Notes: generated from the sequence alone by a model not told the origin. Shown: positions 27,092-37,200, numbered from the stretch's first letter. The stretch is DNA of 64,000 nt from Neptunicella plasticusilytica (GCF_047922965.1 NZ_CP150481.1:3348001-3412000), one strand, 5' to 3'. Made by a program: numbers and translations.

Positions 27092-28759
27092 ATGTCCCAA
27101 TATGTCTATACCATGTCGCGAGTCGGGAAAATCGTTCCTCCCAAAACCCAGATACTCAAAGATATCTCTTTATGTTTTTTCCCTGGCGCAAAAATTGGTG
27201 TGTTGGGTCTGAATGGCTCGGGTAAATCAACCTTATTACGGATCATGGCGGGAATTGATACCGATATAGAAGGCGAAGCACGCGCACAACCCGGGCTAAA
27301 AATAGGCTACTTACCGCAGGAACCTCAACTTGATGCCAGTAAGGATGTACGCGGCAATATTGAAATGGCCGTGGCCGATGTTGCGCATGCGTTAAAACGA
27401 CTGGATGAAATTTATGCGGCCTACGCCGAACCTGATGCAGACTTTGACGCCCTGGCCAAGGAACAAGGTGAAATGGAAGGGATCATTCAAGCTAAAGATG
27501 GTCACAATCTGGAAAATGCCTTGGAACGTGCTGCTGATGCATTGCGTTTGCCACCGTGGGATGCAGATGTAGAAACCTTATCTGGTGGTGAACGTCGCCG
27601 CGTGGCTTTATGCCGCCTATTGTTAGAAAAACCCGATATGTTGTTACTGGACGAACCCACCAACCACCTGGATGCAGAATCAGTTGCCTGGTTGGAACGC
27701 TTTTTACACGATTATGAAGGCACCGTAGTAGCGATTACCCACGATAGATATTTCCTCGACAACGTCGCGGGCTGGATCCTGGAACTGGATCGTGGGCATG
27801 GAATTCCATGGGAAGGAAATTATTCCTCCTGGTTAGAACAAAAAGATCAGCGTTTAAAACAGGAAGAGCGCAGCGAAAGTGCTCGGCAAAAATCGATTCA
27901 ACAAGAACTGGACTGGGTACGCAGTAATCCCAAAGGACGCCAGGCCAAAAGCAAAGCCCGTATGGCGCGTTTTGAAGAGTTGAACAGTAATGATTTCCAG
28001 CGTCGTAATGAAACCAACGAGTTATATATCCCGATTGGTGAACGCTTGGGCGATCAGGTTATTGAAGTCAGCAATCTGCATAAGTCTTATGGTGATCGCG
28101 TATTGATTGACGACTTGTCTTTTACCATGCCCAAGGGCGCTATCGTCGGTATCATAGGTCCCAACGGAGCGGGTAAGTCAACATTGTTCAGAATGTTATC
28201 CGGACAAGAAAATCCGGATAGTGGCGAAATCATCATTGGCAATACCGTGCATTTGGCCAGCGTTGACCAGTTCCGCGATGATATGGATGGCGGTAATACA
28301 GTATGGCAGGAAGTATCGGACGGACTGGATCTGATTAAGATTGGCAATATCGAATTCAACAGCCGCGCCTATCTGAGCCGCTTTAACTTTCGCGGCAATG
28401 ACCAGCAAAAATTTATCAAGGACTTGTCTGGTGGTGAACGTAACAGAGTACATTTAGCCAAGTTGCTCAAGACCGGTGGCAACGTTTTATTACTGGATGA
28501 GCCCACTAACGACCTGGATGTAGAAACTTTGCGCGCACTGGAAAACGCACTGCTGGCTTTTCCCGGTTGTGCAATGGTCATTTCTCACGATCGCTGGTTT
28601 CTGGATAGGGTCGCTACTCATATTCTTGACTATCGTGATGAAGGCAAGATTAATTTCTATGAGGGTAATTTCAACGAATATGAAAGCTGGTTAAAAGCTA
28701 ACTTTGGTCAGGACATCGTCGAACCACATCGCCTTAAATATAAAAAAATTAGTAAATAA
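27092..28759 (+). CDS. ettA: Energy-dependent translational throttle protein EttA
   Basis: ABC-F ATPase that binds the ribosomal E site and gates early elongation according to the ADP/ATP ratio. The 555 aa contain two ABC domains: Walker A GLNGSGKST near residue 40 with signature LSGGERRRVAL, and Walker A GPNGAGKST near residue 358 with signature LSGGERNRVHL. Both Walker B motifs read LLLDEPTN. The arm and linker insertion with the basic RSNPKGRQAKSKARMARFE segment is characteristic of EttA. There are no membrane segments. It is a single gene with its own downstream hairpin. Confidence 0.97.
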   Translation: MSQYVYTMSRVGKIVPPKTQILKDISLCFFPGAKIGVLGLNGSGKSTLLRIMAGIDTDIEGEARAQPGLKIGYLPQEPQLDASKDVRGNIEMAVADVAHALKRLDEIYAAYAEPDADFDALAKEQGEMEGIIQAKDGHNLENALERAADALRLPPWDADVETLSGGERRRVALCRLLLEKPDMLLLDEPTNHLDAESVAWLERFLHDYEGTVVAITHDRYFLDNVAGWILELDRGHGIPWEGNYSSWLEQKDQRLKQEERSESARQKSIQQELDWVRSNPKGRQAKSKARMARFEELNSNDFQRRNETNELYIPIGERLGDQVIEVSNLHKSYGDRVLIDDLSFTMPKGAIVGIIGPNGAGKSTLFRMLSGQENPDSGEIIIGNTVHLASVDQFRDDMDGGNTVWQEVSDGLDLIKIGNIEFNSRAYLSRFNFRGNDQQKFIKDLSGGERNRVHLAKLLKTGGNVLLLDEPTNDLDVETLRALENALLAFPGCAMVISHDRWFLDRVATHILDYRDEGKINFYEGNFNEYESWLKANFGQDIVEPHRLKYKKISK

Positions 28760-28768
28760 GTCTTTTTT

Positions 28769-28788
28769 AGCAGGGCGAAAGCCCTGCT
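28769..28788 (+). terminator. Hairpin downstream of ettA
   Basis: AGCAGGGC and GCCCTGCT form a perfect 8-bp stem closed by a GAAA tetraloop, 10 nt after the ettA stop. The following bases are ATATATTCCC rather than a T run (the T run lies before the hairpin), so termination may be inefficient. Confidence 0.55.
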
Positions 28789-28906
28789 ATATATTCCCAC
28801 CCTTCCCAATACAGCCTCCATTATTCAACTTATTTAAAGTATTCGGTTAACCGTGTTTTTATGCCAAAATAATTGCTAACCAGTTAAAATAGAAGGTTTT
28901 TAGCGT

Positions 28907-30886
28907 TTGGCTATCAAAAAAATCCGTATTAAAAATATCACCATTGATTTGGAACGTGCTGAAATTAATAAAGACGGAAGCGTAGAGTCGCTCGAGCCCA
29001 AGCTAAATGCCGTACTAAAGATATTGTGTGATGCCGAAGGCAATATCGTCAGTCAACAAACCTTATTGGATAAGGTGTGGGGTGACGTTGTTGTAACAGC
29101 TAACACGATACAGCGCTGTATCACACAGCTGCGCAAACAGCTGAACGATGATGCCAAACGGCAGCATATTATTAAAACCCATCCTAAGTTGGGTTACAGC
29201 ATAGTGCCACCTATCATCCAAAGCACAGAACGCAAACGCACCTACAATCCTTCTTCCAATAAATTGGTATTATTCATTGTTGCTTTGTCATTTGGTGCTT
29301 TAATTATTTTTTGGTCGGCAAAGCCGAATTATCCAACCTTGACCCGCAGTGAACCAGTAACAATAGACGGTAAAAACATCATTGATATTACTTTATCCCA
29401 TCAAGGTGATTTTGTGGTGTTTAGTCGAGAAAACAACAAGCAGCATCAACTGGTCATTCAAAACACATCTACTTCTCAGCAGACAATATTGGCAGACAAT
29501 TTATGGATACACGGTGAACTTGCACTATCACCCGATGACAAAACAGTCAGCTTTGGCTTACTGACCCGATTTGAAAAGCATAAATGTATTCAACTAGTGA
29601 ATTTCGAATTATTGAGCAGAAAGATAACGCCATTAACTAAGTGCAGTGACGGTTTTGCTCACTCGCCCACTTGGATAGATAACAACAGCTTGGCTTATTT
29701 AAATACTGGCACAGATCATCTTAGCCAGATAATAGTGTTTAACCTTCAGCAACAGCAATCTCAATCACTGAGCAATCAATATTTCACCACATCGCAGCTG
29801 TTTTATTCTGACGAAAACCAAATTTTAGGCTGGTTAAATGAGGGTAAAATCTGGCACACAACGTGGCAAGACAAAAGCCAACATTGGACGAATTTAAGTA
29901 GCAATGAGTTGCCTGAGCGACTAAAGCAGGCTAGTCAGGCGAGTTGGTTTAATAACGACACTTTGATACTTACACATAACAAAACACTCTATTGGTTACA
30001 GAATTTTCAGCTAGTTAAACAGCAGCCATTACCATTGAATAACCAAATCCTCAGTGTCGAACACGATTTTCAGCATCAACGGTTTTTAGTGTTGCAATCT
30101 CGACTGGATACCAGTGTAAATAAAAGACAATTTAATCAGGATAAAGGTTTCACTGACGCGATTGTTTCGCCCAGCGTGTTTAAGGAATGGAAAGGTAAAT
30201 ATCAGCCTAATACTAACAAAATTGCCTTTCTTTCCGATCGCACTGGCACAACTCAGATTTGGTTATCTGGCGGGGCAGAACAACAATTAAGTCATCAGCC
30301 AGAGGATGTAAGTGATTATCTTTGGCAAACTAATAACCAGCTGATATTTATCAGTCATCAAACGCTTTGGTTAGTTAAACTTGGCGATAAGGCTCAGAAG
30401 CTCAACACAGAATTTATTCCACAGCAAATCTATCAAAGTAAAAAGCATAAGGTACTGATGTCAGCCCTTATCGGGGGTAAGTCATCACTTATTATGTATG
30501 ATACTCAAAGCGGCCAGTATCAATTGCTGCTGGATAAAGAAATAAGCTGGGCGCAGCAAATAAGCAACGCAGTACTACTAAGCGCGGACGTTCACGGCAA
30601 ATTAAGCAAGTTTGTGAATGGAAGAGTTCAGCCCATTGCAGCACTACCGGATTTGATTATTCAGTCTGATTTTATCGAACAAGACGGTTTGATCTTTTTA
30701 CAGGATAAGCAGTTGCATGTTTGGTGTTACGACCCAGTCAAAGAACAGGCAGCCGTTATTGGTCACTACGATGAAAACGCGACGTTTATGACGGATTTCG
30801 ATGTCAATACCAATCAAATGTTGTCCAATAATCAACAGGCCGAAATGCGCGAAGCGGTGTGGTTATCCGCCTCGCCTGAAATATAA
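28907..30886 (+). CDS. CadC-like membrane transcriptional regulator with beta-propeller sensor
   Basis: A 659-aa protein. Residues 10-100 form an OmpR/CadC-type winged-helix DNA-binding domain (LDKVWGDVVVTANTIQRCITQLRKQL, then HPKLGYSIV). A single membrane helix spans 120-138 (LVLFIVALSFGALIIFW). The remaining 500 residues would be periplasmic and contain TolB/WD-like repeats such as LSPDDKTVSFGL and IAFLSDRTGTTQIWL. It therefore resembles CadC and ToxR, sensing an external signal and acting on DNA from the membrane. The start is TTG with AGAAGG 10 nt upstream. It faces the convergent esterase gene; its target and signal are unknown. Confidence 0.85.
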   Translation: MAIKKIRIKNITIDLERAEINKDGSVESLEPKLNAVLKILCDAEGNIVSQQTLLDKVWGDVVVTANTIQRCITQLRKQLNDDAKRQHIIKTHPKLGYSIVPPIIQSTERKRTYNPSSNKLVLFIVALSFGALIIFWSAKPNYPTLTRSEPVTIDGKNIIDITLSHQGDFVVFSRENNKQHQLVIQNTSTSQQTILADNLWIHGELALSPDDKTVSFGLLTRFEKHKCIQLVNFELLSRKITPLTKCSDGFAHSPTWIDNNSLAYLNTGTDHLSQIIVFNLQQQQSQSLSNQYFTTSQLFYSDENQILGWLNEGKIWHTTWQDKSQHWTNLSSNELPERLKQASQASWFNNDTLILTHNKTLYWLQNFQLVKQQPLPLNNQILSVEHDFQHQRFLVLQSRLDTSVNKRQFNQDKGFTDAIVSPSVFKEWKGKYQPNTNKIAFLSDRTGTTQIWLSGGAEQQLSHQPEDVSDYLWQTNNQLIFISHQTLWLVKLGDKAQKLNTEFIPQQIYQSKKHKVLMSALIGGKSSLIMYDTQSGQYQLLLDKEISWAQQISNAVLLSADVHGKLSKFVNGRVQPIAALPDLIIQSDFIEQDGLIFLQDKQLHVWCYDPVKEQAAVIGHYDENATFMTDFDVNTNQMLSNNQQAEMREAVWLSASPEI

Positions 30887-30893
30887 ACCTATA

Positions 30894-32042
30894 TCACTTT
30901 AATTCTTTGATCCGTGCTTTAATATAAGTAACAGCTTCTGTATTTTCAGCTTGTTTTGCCAAGTTTAACCCACGTTTTAGCGTTTCCTTCGCCTGTGTAT
31001 TATTGCCTGATTGTTTTTGCACGTCAGCTAATCGGGTATGCAAAAAAATGCTTTGTGGCTCATTTTTTAACAAGGCTGTCATTACATTTTGCGCGTCGGC
31101 AAAGCGCTTCAAAGACACATAAAAATAAGCCAGATCTATATGGGTGTTTTGACTGTCAATTTCAAAACCGTATTTTTGTTTAAGCTGAGCAAAATAGCGG
31201 TTAACGCCGTTAGTACCCGTTTGCTCAAACTGTTCAATTGCTGGAAATCGGTCGGCAAACAGCTTTTCTCCCGCATCTACCAACCCAATTACGGGGCCAC
31301 TTAAATAATTATGCTGACTTAAATCTTCAGCGTAAGTCACCAGACCTGGCAACTTATCCTTCAGTCTTTGATTAAATAACATTTGTAATTGCTCAAAAGG
31401 CTCACTGTTTTCATCGAAGCTACCTAAATTGAGATACAAAGCGCGATATTGATAGTCAGTGCTTAACTCAAGTTGTTCAAATCGCTTTACGATACCGCTG
31501 TTATCTAATGCCAGTGCAGGACTAAAGGCCATGTAAACATTAAACAATGAAGGCTGCTGTAAAAAAATCGACAGAATTTGATTGGCGGCTGTGGAAAAAC
31601 CTTCAATCATGCGAAACGGTTGAGTACGAAAATGCTGGTCGATATAAGGAATAACGTCTTTTTGATAAACCTCGATAGCCAGCCTATCTGCGCTCCCTGA
31701 CGCTTTGGCAAATTTATCCATTTCACCATTAGCTGTGACTTCCGGCAGAACAACAATAATAGATTCAAAAAACGGGGCAAACTGCACATGACTCAGCCAG
31801 CTCATTTGTGCCCTTAACAAAGCTAATCGCCTGTCACTTGAGCGGGTATACAACACTGGATAATGCTTTACCGCTTCTCCCTCAAGTTGTTGTTCCGTTT
31901 GCTGATAAGAATCCGGTAGCAACACTTTAACTTTAAATTGCTGCTCCACAACCTTGGAATCAATCACCATCCACTCATTTTGTGCAGCATAAGTGTTTAA
32001 AGCAGTGCAATAGGCCAATAGCAGACCAATCAGTTTTTTCAT
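30894..32042 (-). CDS. Exported alpha/beta-hydrolase esterase with helical repeat tail
   Basis: A 382-aa protein with a signal peptide (residues 1-19, ending TYAA). Residues 25-270 resemble the esterase-D/Fes/IroE family of alpha/beta hydrolases. The nucleophile is probably Ser150 in EGFSTAA, a degenerate version of the usual GxSxGG elbow, and ESIIVVLPEV is a core strand. Residues 285-382 look like two to three TPR repeats (LAYFYVSLKRFADAQNVMTALL, TRLADVQKQSGNNTQAKETL). The substrate is unknown. The 7-nt gap to the convergent CadC-like gene means the two 3' ends nearly touch. Confidence 0.8.
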   Translation of the reverse strand: MKKLIGLLLAYCTALNTYAAQNEWMVIDSKVVEQQFKVKVLLPDSYQQTEQQLEGEAVKHYPVLYTRSSDRRLALLRAQMSWLSHVQFAPFFESIIVVLPEVTANGEMDKFAKASGSADRLAIEVYQKDVIPYIDQHFRTQPFRMIEGFSTAANQILSIFLQQPSLFNVYMAFSPALALDNSGIVKRFEQLELSTDYQYRALYLNLGSFDENSEPFEQLQMLFNQRLKDKLPGLVTYAEDLSQHNYLSGPVIGLVDAGEKLFADRFPAIEQFEQTGTNGVNRYFAQLKQKYGFEIDSQNTHIDLAYFYVSLKRFADAQNVMTALLKNEPQSIFLHTRLADVQKQSGNNTQAKETLKRGLNLAKQAENTEAVTYIKARIKELK

Positions 32043-32291
32043 AGGGTTTTCCCGTTTAATAGAATTGGGTGAAGCGTGACATTAGCTATCAATAAAAACT
32101 GGAACAAATGCTGATTAAAAACTGATTTTTTTCTGATGATCCGGGTAAAAATGGCAATATAGACAAATACCTGAAATATATAATTCAAGATCTTGTTATT
32201 TAAGCATTAATTAAAATATTCCCCTGAGCATCGTTTAAAAAATCTATGCATAAGTTGTCCGACAACGCTATGCTTACTGAAGTAAATCTTA

Positions 32292-32678
32292 ATGGATGGT
32301 GTTGTGGATAAAAGACGTTTCACCCGAATTGTATTTTCCGCTCCCGTGCAATTACGTCAGGGTAGTCATGCGTGGGAAAGCCATCTGCTGGATTTATCCC
32401 TGCATGGTGTTCTGATCGCTCGACCAAACAATTTTGAACCGCAAAAGGACACCGACTTACTGGTGACATTTCAGCTTGAAGGCCTGCCTAATGCGATTTT
32501 GATTGTGGGCAAAATCAGTCATATGAATGATGATGCTGTAGGCATTATGTCTGAATTGATGGATCTTGACAGTATCAGCCAGTTGCGTCGCTTAATCGAA
32601 CTCAATATGGGCGATGACGAACTATTACATCGTAATTTTGATAGCCTTTGCCAGCTCGAAGACCCCCATTCCATTTAA
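32292..32678 (+). CDS. Single-domain PilZ protein
   Basis: A 128-aa protein consisting of one PilZ domain, a cyclic di-GMP receptor. The binding motif is present: KRRFTR at residues 7-12 (RxxxR region) and DLSLHGVLI near 36-44 (D/NxSxxG). Being free-standing, it presumably acts on a partner protein, often one controlling motility or biofilm. It ends 4 nt past the stop of convergent radA (overlapping 3' ends). Confidence 0.9.
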   Translation: MDGVVDKRRFTRIVFSAPVQLRQGSHAWESHLLDLSLHGVLIARPNNFEPQKDTDLLVTFQLEGLPNAILIVGKISHMNDDAVGIMSELMDLDSISQLRRLIELNMGDDELLHRNFDSLCQLEDPHSI

Positions 32679-34039
32679 ATTGCCTCGAGTGCTTCACCCA
32701 ATCTTTTCACCCCGATAACTTGCATGCCGGCTACCGTCTGCTTAGGCATATTGGCAAAAGGCACAATGGCTTTTTTAAAACCGTGCTTGGCTGCCTCGGT
32801 TAAGCGTTCAGTGCCATTAGGCACCGGCCGGATTTCGCCGGCTAAACCGACCTCACCGAACACGATCAATTCCTGTGGCAGGACTTTATTTTTAAAACTC
32901 GATACCATTGCCAGCAATAACGCCAAATCGGCACCTGTTTCAGATACCTTGACCCCGCCAACCACATTGGCAAATACATCCTGATCGTTCATTTGCACAC
33001 TGCCGTGCCGGTGCATCACTGCCAGCAACATAGCCAGCCTATTTTGTTCCAGCCCCACCGCTACTCGACGAGGATTGGCCATCTGGGAATAATCCACCAA
33101 TGCCTGTATTTCGACCAGTATCGGCCGTGTGCCTTCCCAGGTCACCATCACCACTGAGCCGGGAGATGGTTGTTCATCCCGACTCAAAAATATCGCCGAA
33201 GGATTTTTAACTTCTTTTAAACCACCACCGGTCATGGCGAAAACACCCAGCTCATTTACCGCACCAAAACGGTTTTTCTGTCCTCGCAAGGTTCTATAGC
33301 GACTGTCACTTTCACCTTCCAGCATCATCGAACAATCAATACAATGTTCCAATACTTTAGGCCCGGCCAAACTACCGTCTTTGGTCACATGACCGACCAG
33401 AAACATGGCGATATGATTTTGCTTGGCAAAACGCGTGAGAAATGCGGCGCTTTCACGCACCTGCGAGACACTGCCCGGTGCAGATTGTACGTCGGCGACG
33501 TGCATAACCTGAATAGAGTCAATCACCATGATGCGTGGCTTAACCTGCATGGCAATATCACAGATAGATTCAATACTGGTTTCAGCTAACAGTTGTAATT
33601 TATCGGTAGGCAATCCCAGACGGCTGGCTCTTAGCGCCACCTGTTGCAAGGATTCTTCACCCGTCACATATAATGCGGCCTGATTAGCAGCTAAAAAACA
33701 CATGGTCTGCAGCAGCAAGGTACTTTTTCCGGCTCCCGGAGAACCACCAATTAACATAGCCGCCCCAGGAACAATTCCACCGCCCAACACCCGATCCAGC
33801 TCCTTAAAACCGGAACTGAAGCGTGGCAAGGCTTGCAAGTCAATTTTATCCAGCGTCTGCACTTCAGCCCGGGTTTGTCCGGCGTAACCACTTCTTTGTG
33901 CCGAACTTCTTGCAGCGGCGGGACTGACAACAAATTCGGTAATAGTGTTCCATGCTCCACAATCTCCACATTGCCCCTGCCAACGGGGGTATTCGGCTCC
34001 GCAATCGGAACAGACATAGGCAGTTTTACGCTTGGCCAT
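32675..34039 (-). CDS. radA: DNA repair protein RadA
   Basis: DnaB-like branch-migration helicase that helps RecA in recombinational repair. The 454 aa contain a C4 zinc finger (CSDCGAEYPRWQGQCGDC, residues 10-27), Walker A GGSPGAGKST near residue 98, the RadA-specific KNRFG motif, and a C-terminal Lon-protease-like domain (VGGVKVSETGADLALLLAM). Length and motifs are those of a complete, functional enzyme. It is flanked by two PilZ-domain genes on the opposite strand. Confidence 0.97.
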   Translation of the reverse strand: MAKRKTAYVCSDCGAEYPRWQGQCGDCGAWNTITEFVVSPAAARSSAQRSGYAGQTRAEVQTLDKIDLQALPRFSSGFKELDRVLGGGIVPGAAMLIGGSPGAGKSTLLLQTMCFLAANQAALYVTGEESLQQVALRASRLGLPTDKLQLLAETSIESICDIAMQVKPRIMVIDSIQVMHVADVQSAPGSVSQVRESAAFLTRFAKQNHIAMFLVGHVTKDGSLAGPKVLEHCIDCSMMLEGESDSRYRTLRGQKNRFGAVNELGVFAMTGGGLKEVKNPSAIFLSRDEQPSPGSVVMVTWEGTRPILVEIQALVDYSQMANPRRVAVGLEQNRLAMLLAVMHRHGSVQMNDQDVFANVVGGVKVSETGADLALLLAMVSSFKNKVLPQELIVFGEVGLAGEIRPVPNGTERLTEAAKHGFKKAIVPFANMPKQTVAGMQVIGVKRLGEALEAI

Positions 34040-34179
34040 ATTATTCAGGATTCTGTTGATTTTTACTTGGAATGCTATGATTCTACCCTAAAAAGGAACA
34101 GAATTATTCATTTACGTCGATAAGCCTGTATAGGCTTAACATTCTGTTAAAACAGGACTTTTACTAACTGTCTACCAAT

Positions 34180-36678
34180 ATGACTCAGGAATTTGAACAA
34201 TATCAGGATCTGATTGAGCAATTAAAACCGGTGGTCAATGAGCCCGATTTCAATCAGACCTTATCCACGATGGCCAGTCACGTTTCCAAGCCGAAGCGTT
34301 TTCTGATTAAAGTCGAGTTAAAGCGACTGGCGCGCCCATGCGTTCAGGTTATTGACCTGCGCGGATTAGTCGATGGACGCTGTTCACCCTATGAATATGG
34401 CGGGATCACTCATTTTCTCGATCAAATAGCGGTGGATGTGTTTGAAAGACAAATCCGGGCGTTCGGTCATTATACCGTCGGTGTATTTGAAGCCGTCAAT
34501 AATACCGAAAACAATTTCCGGGTTATGCATCAAAAAGAACAACAAAACCGCTTTCTCCCGGAGACTCAGGATAATAGTCCGTCAAAATCTGAGCACCTCT
34601 ATCCAGCCCGAATTATCCATTTTAATGCATCCCGCCAACGGCATGAAGAGCGGATGAACTTTGTGGTTAATGTTGAAATATTTAATCAGCTCAATGAAGC
34701 TATCGCCGCCACGACCGTCGATATTTCGGTGAACGGACTCAAAATTAAAGTGCGTAAAGATCGGCTGTTTAAACCACAGGAACAATTGACAATCCAGTTC
34801 AGGGGTCTCAACACCGATAACACTTTAGAAAAAAATGAAGGCGTCCCTTACGAAGTTATTGATATTGAGCAAGGTCAGGATGAGCAGCGATTAACTCTGT
34901 GTCGATCTCATAACAAGCAAACACCCAGATTCGACGCATTCTTGCAGCGCTTTATCCAAGGCAACAAGCGCCGCTATAAGGTCAATATGGATAACACCAT
35001 AGAGGCTATCCAGACCAAAGGCTATGAGCAATATTACATACCGCAGTTTAATCCTTTGCCTATTTTTATTGAGCAAAAAGATCTGCAACTGCAACCACGT
35101 TATATTCTTACCAATGATATCAACAAAGAAACCGTTACTTACTGGACGGATGAAACCGGACAGTTAAGAATCGAGCATTTACTGACCCCGGCACGGCTTA
35201 ATAATATAAGCCAGATGGAGAATAAACAGACCTACTTGTATGTATTCAGTCGTGTCAACAATGATAAAACCTTTTTCTACTCGGCGACGCCTGATCAACT
35301 CGAAAAACACTCTCAGCTAAAGCCGGTATTTTTGGGTTATGGTAGTCGTAAAGCCAGTTGGAGAGTTTACAAAATACAATTGTTGGACATCCACCCGGAT
35401 CAATGTCATGCCCCACTTTCACTCCCCGATGATTTGGGAAACAGTATCAAAAAACAGAACAATCAACCTTCTGCGCGGTTAATGGCGCGGTTAATCAAAC
35501 TAAAATATATCGCACTGTTAACTGATATAACCGACGACTGGAATACTATTGCTTACCAAAAATACAAAGTGAATAAAAGCACATTGCCTGGCATTAAACC
35601 TTTTGTCCATTCCCGCCTAATGCCCACAGAACCGGTTAGCTTACATAGATTCAAATATCAAAACCTGCGCCAACAAGAACGTTTCCAGTTGCGTACCAAG
35701 GTATTGGTGGATATGGCAGAAGGCCAATTGCAGGGACTGACCGAAGATATTTCTCCCAATGGGGTCAGGATCGAACTTAACACTGCATTTGGCGGGAAAA
35801 TATTTGATGAAGTGGCGCTGAGCTTTCCGCAATTACAAAAAATGAGCCACAAGTATCCACTTAAAGGATTGCTCTATGAAGTCAAAAGTATCAATAACGA
35901 TGCCACTATTCTGCATTTGAATGTGGTGCAGTATGGTGAAGAGAACATTGCGCAGTTATTTTTTGAACAACTGATCAAAACTAACCGCAACAAACTCAAA
36001 ACCTATCGAGACGATGAAACTGTACCAGGTATGGGAGAAGCGTTACGTAATATCTATTCTGCCAATATACCGGATGTTGCCATTTACATGCGCAAAGACG
36101 GTGTCAATTATCAGCCCGACGCGGTTGCAATTTCCCAATCAGCGCACCGCTTGTTGCCACTGCTCAAATACCGGTCAGAGCCAGGTAAGTTGAATTTATA
36201 TCCGTTATTTGCAACCAATAATCCGGCTTTTATCCAACAAACCCTGAAAAAACTGAAAAACAACAGTAAACCTGTAATGCGCGAAATGTTTATTGCTTTT
36301 AATTCACAGGAAAGCGGGCATAAAGAGGCGATCAAAGTTAAATTTGTCGACCAGTTTGAACAAGACGGTCTGCGCAGAGAATTTATAGCCCAGGCGTTAG
36401 GAGGTGGCCATTTTTATGCGATTAAAATCTTTATTGCTCGTACCGGTCGGCCGGATACTGAAATGATTAGAACCGAAATGCAATACGTCGGAATTTACGC
36501 CATGCATAAGGCAAAATTCCTTGAAGAACAGCTCTGGAACGTCACAGGAGTGGGGAATATAGTAGATGTCACCGAGGAAGTCCTGTTACGTTATGGCTTT
36601 ATCGACAAAGTCATAAACAGACCAAACCTAGCTGAATCCACAGTTGACGAACAAAACGAGCAGCCATCTTTAGTTTAA
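34180..36678 (+). CDS. Large protein with two PilZ domains
   Basis: An 832-aa cytoplasmic protein with no membrane segment. Two PilZ-like domains are visible. The first, near residues 155-260, has the motif TVDISVNGLKIKV, preceded by RHEERMNFVVNV. The second, near residues 490-590, has RQQERFQLRTKVLVDM and TEDISPNGVRIEL, giving the RxxxR...DxSxxG arrangement. The N-terminal and C-terminal regions are unassigned. It probably binds cyclic di-GMP; what it controls is unknown, although motility or adhesion is common for such proteins. Confidence 0.88.
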   Translation: MTQEFEQYQDLIEQLKPVVNEPDFNQTLSTMASHVSKPKRFLIKVELKRLARPCVQVIDLRGLVDGRCSPYEYGGITHFLDQIAVDVFERQIRAFGHYTVGVFEAVNNTENNFRVMHQKEQQNRFLPETQDNSPSKSEHLYPARIIHFNASRQRHEERMNFVVNVEIFNQLNEAIAATTVDISVNGLKIKVRKDRLFKPQEQLTIQFRGLNTDNTLEKNEGVPYEVIDIEQGQDEQRLTLCRSHNKQTPRFDAFLQRFIQGNKRRYKVNMDNTIEAIQTKGYEQYYIPQFNPLPIFIEQKDLQLQPRYILTNDINKETVTYWTDETGQLRIEHLLTPARLNNISQMENKQTYLYVFSRVNNDKTFFYSATPDQLEKHSQLKPVFLGYGSRKASWRVYKIQLLDIHPDQCHAPLSLPDDLGNSIKKQNNQPSARLMARLIKLKYIALLTDITDDWNTIAYQKYKVNKSTLPGIKPFVHSRLMPTEPVSLHRFKYQNLRQQERFQLRTKVLVDMAEGQLQGLTEDISPNGVRIELNTAFGGKIFDEVALSFPQLQKMSHKYPLKGLLYEVKSINNDATILHLNVVQYGEENIAQLFFEQLIKTNRNKLKTYRDDETVPGMGEALRNIYSANIPDVAIYMRKDGVNYQPDAVAISQSAHRLLPLLKYRSEPGKLNLYPLFATNNPAFIQQTLKKLKNNSKPVMREMFIAFNSQESGHKEAIKVKFVDQFEQDGLRREFIAQALGGGHFYAIKIFIARTGRPDTEMIRTEMQYVGIYAMHKAKFLEEQLWNVTGVGNIVDVTEEVLLRYGFIDKVINRPNLAESTVDEQNEQPSLV

Positions 36679-36990
36679 CCATCTTCGGTTGTCTGGCTTC
36701 CCTTGTCGGGAAACGGGATTCAGGCCCTACCCGGCTGCCCTGATCTATGACCTATTGCCACTACAGACAAATTAATTTTTATATCCTTTTGAAAAGTTAA
36801 GATTATATTCATTGACCACAAGCCAGAGCTGTATATAATACATTCAGCTTGAAAGTACGTTTTATATTTATGTGCACCATTTCGATGTCCGTGTTGGTTT
36901 TCGTCCTGCAATTCATAAGTAATAGTAACACTTCCAGCAAACCCGCCTTTTTAAGGCACAAAATACTCTTGAATATATAGGATTAAAATT
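36679..36990 (+). other. Intergenic region holding the cold-shock gene promoter and leader
   Basis: 312 bp between the PilZ gene and the cold-shock gene. The first 40 nt hold a small TTCCC/GGGAA hairpin without a T tract. The rest carries the promoter (36812-36839) and a leader of about 145 nt. No gene is evident. Confidence 0.6.
36812..36839 (+). promoter_or_regulatory. Sigma-70 promoter of the cold-shock gene
   Basis: TTGACC (36812-36817), a 16-nt spacer and a perfect TATAAT (36834-36839). Transcription from about 36846 gives a leader of roughly 145 nt, similar to the long thermosensing leaders of cspA-type mRNAs. Confidence 0.75.
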
Positions 36991-37200
36991 ATGTCTAACA
37001 CTACTACTGGTACCGTAAAATGGTTCAACGAATCTAAAGGTTTTGGCTTTATCGAGCAAGAATCTGGCCCAGATGTTTTCGCTCACTTCAGCGCTATCTC
37101 TGGTTCTGGTTTCAAAACTTTAGTTGAAGGCCAAAAAGTACAGTTCACTGTAACTCAAGGTCAAAAAGGTCCTCAAGCCGAGAACATCGTAGCTCTTTAA
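36991..37200 (+). CDS. Cold-shock protein (CspA family)
   Basis: A 69-aa OB-fold RNA chaperone. GTVKWFNESKGFGFIEQ carries RNP1 (KGFGFI) and DVFAHFSAI carries RNP2; the remainder (GQKVQFTVTQGQKGPQAENI) is typical. AGGAT lies upstream of the ATG. Whether it is cold-induced or constitutive cannot be told from the protein, but the long leader suggests post-transcriptional control. It is a single gene with a strong terminator. Confidence 0.96.
   Translation: MSNTTTGTVKWFNESKGFGFIEQESGPDVFAHFSAISGSGFKTLVEGQKVQFTVTQGQKGPQAENIVAL

Noticed and set aside
34121..34138. TAAGCC-TGTATA-GGCTTA hairpin upstream of the large PilZ gene
   Set aside because: Only a 6-bp stem, no T tract and no clear regulatory match; likely chance in an intergenic region.
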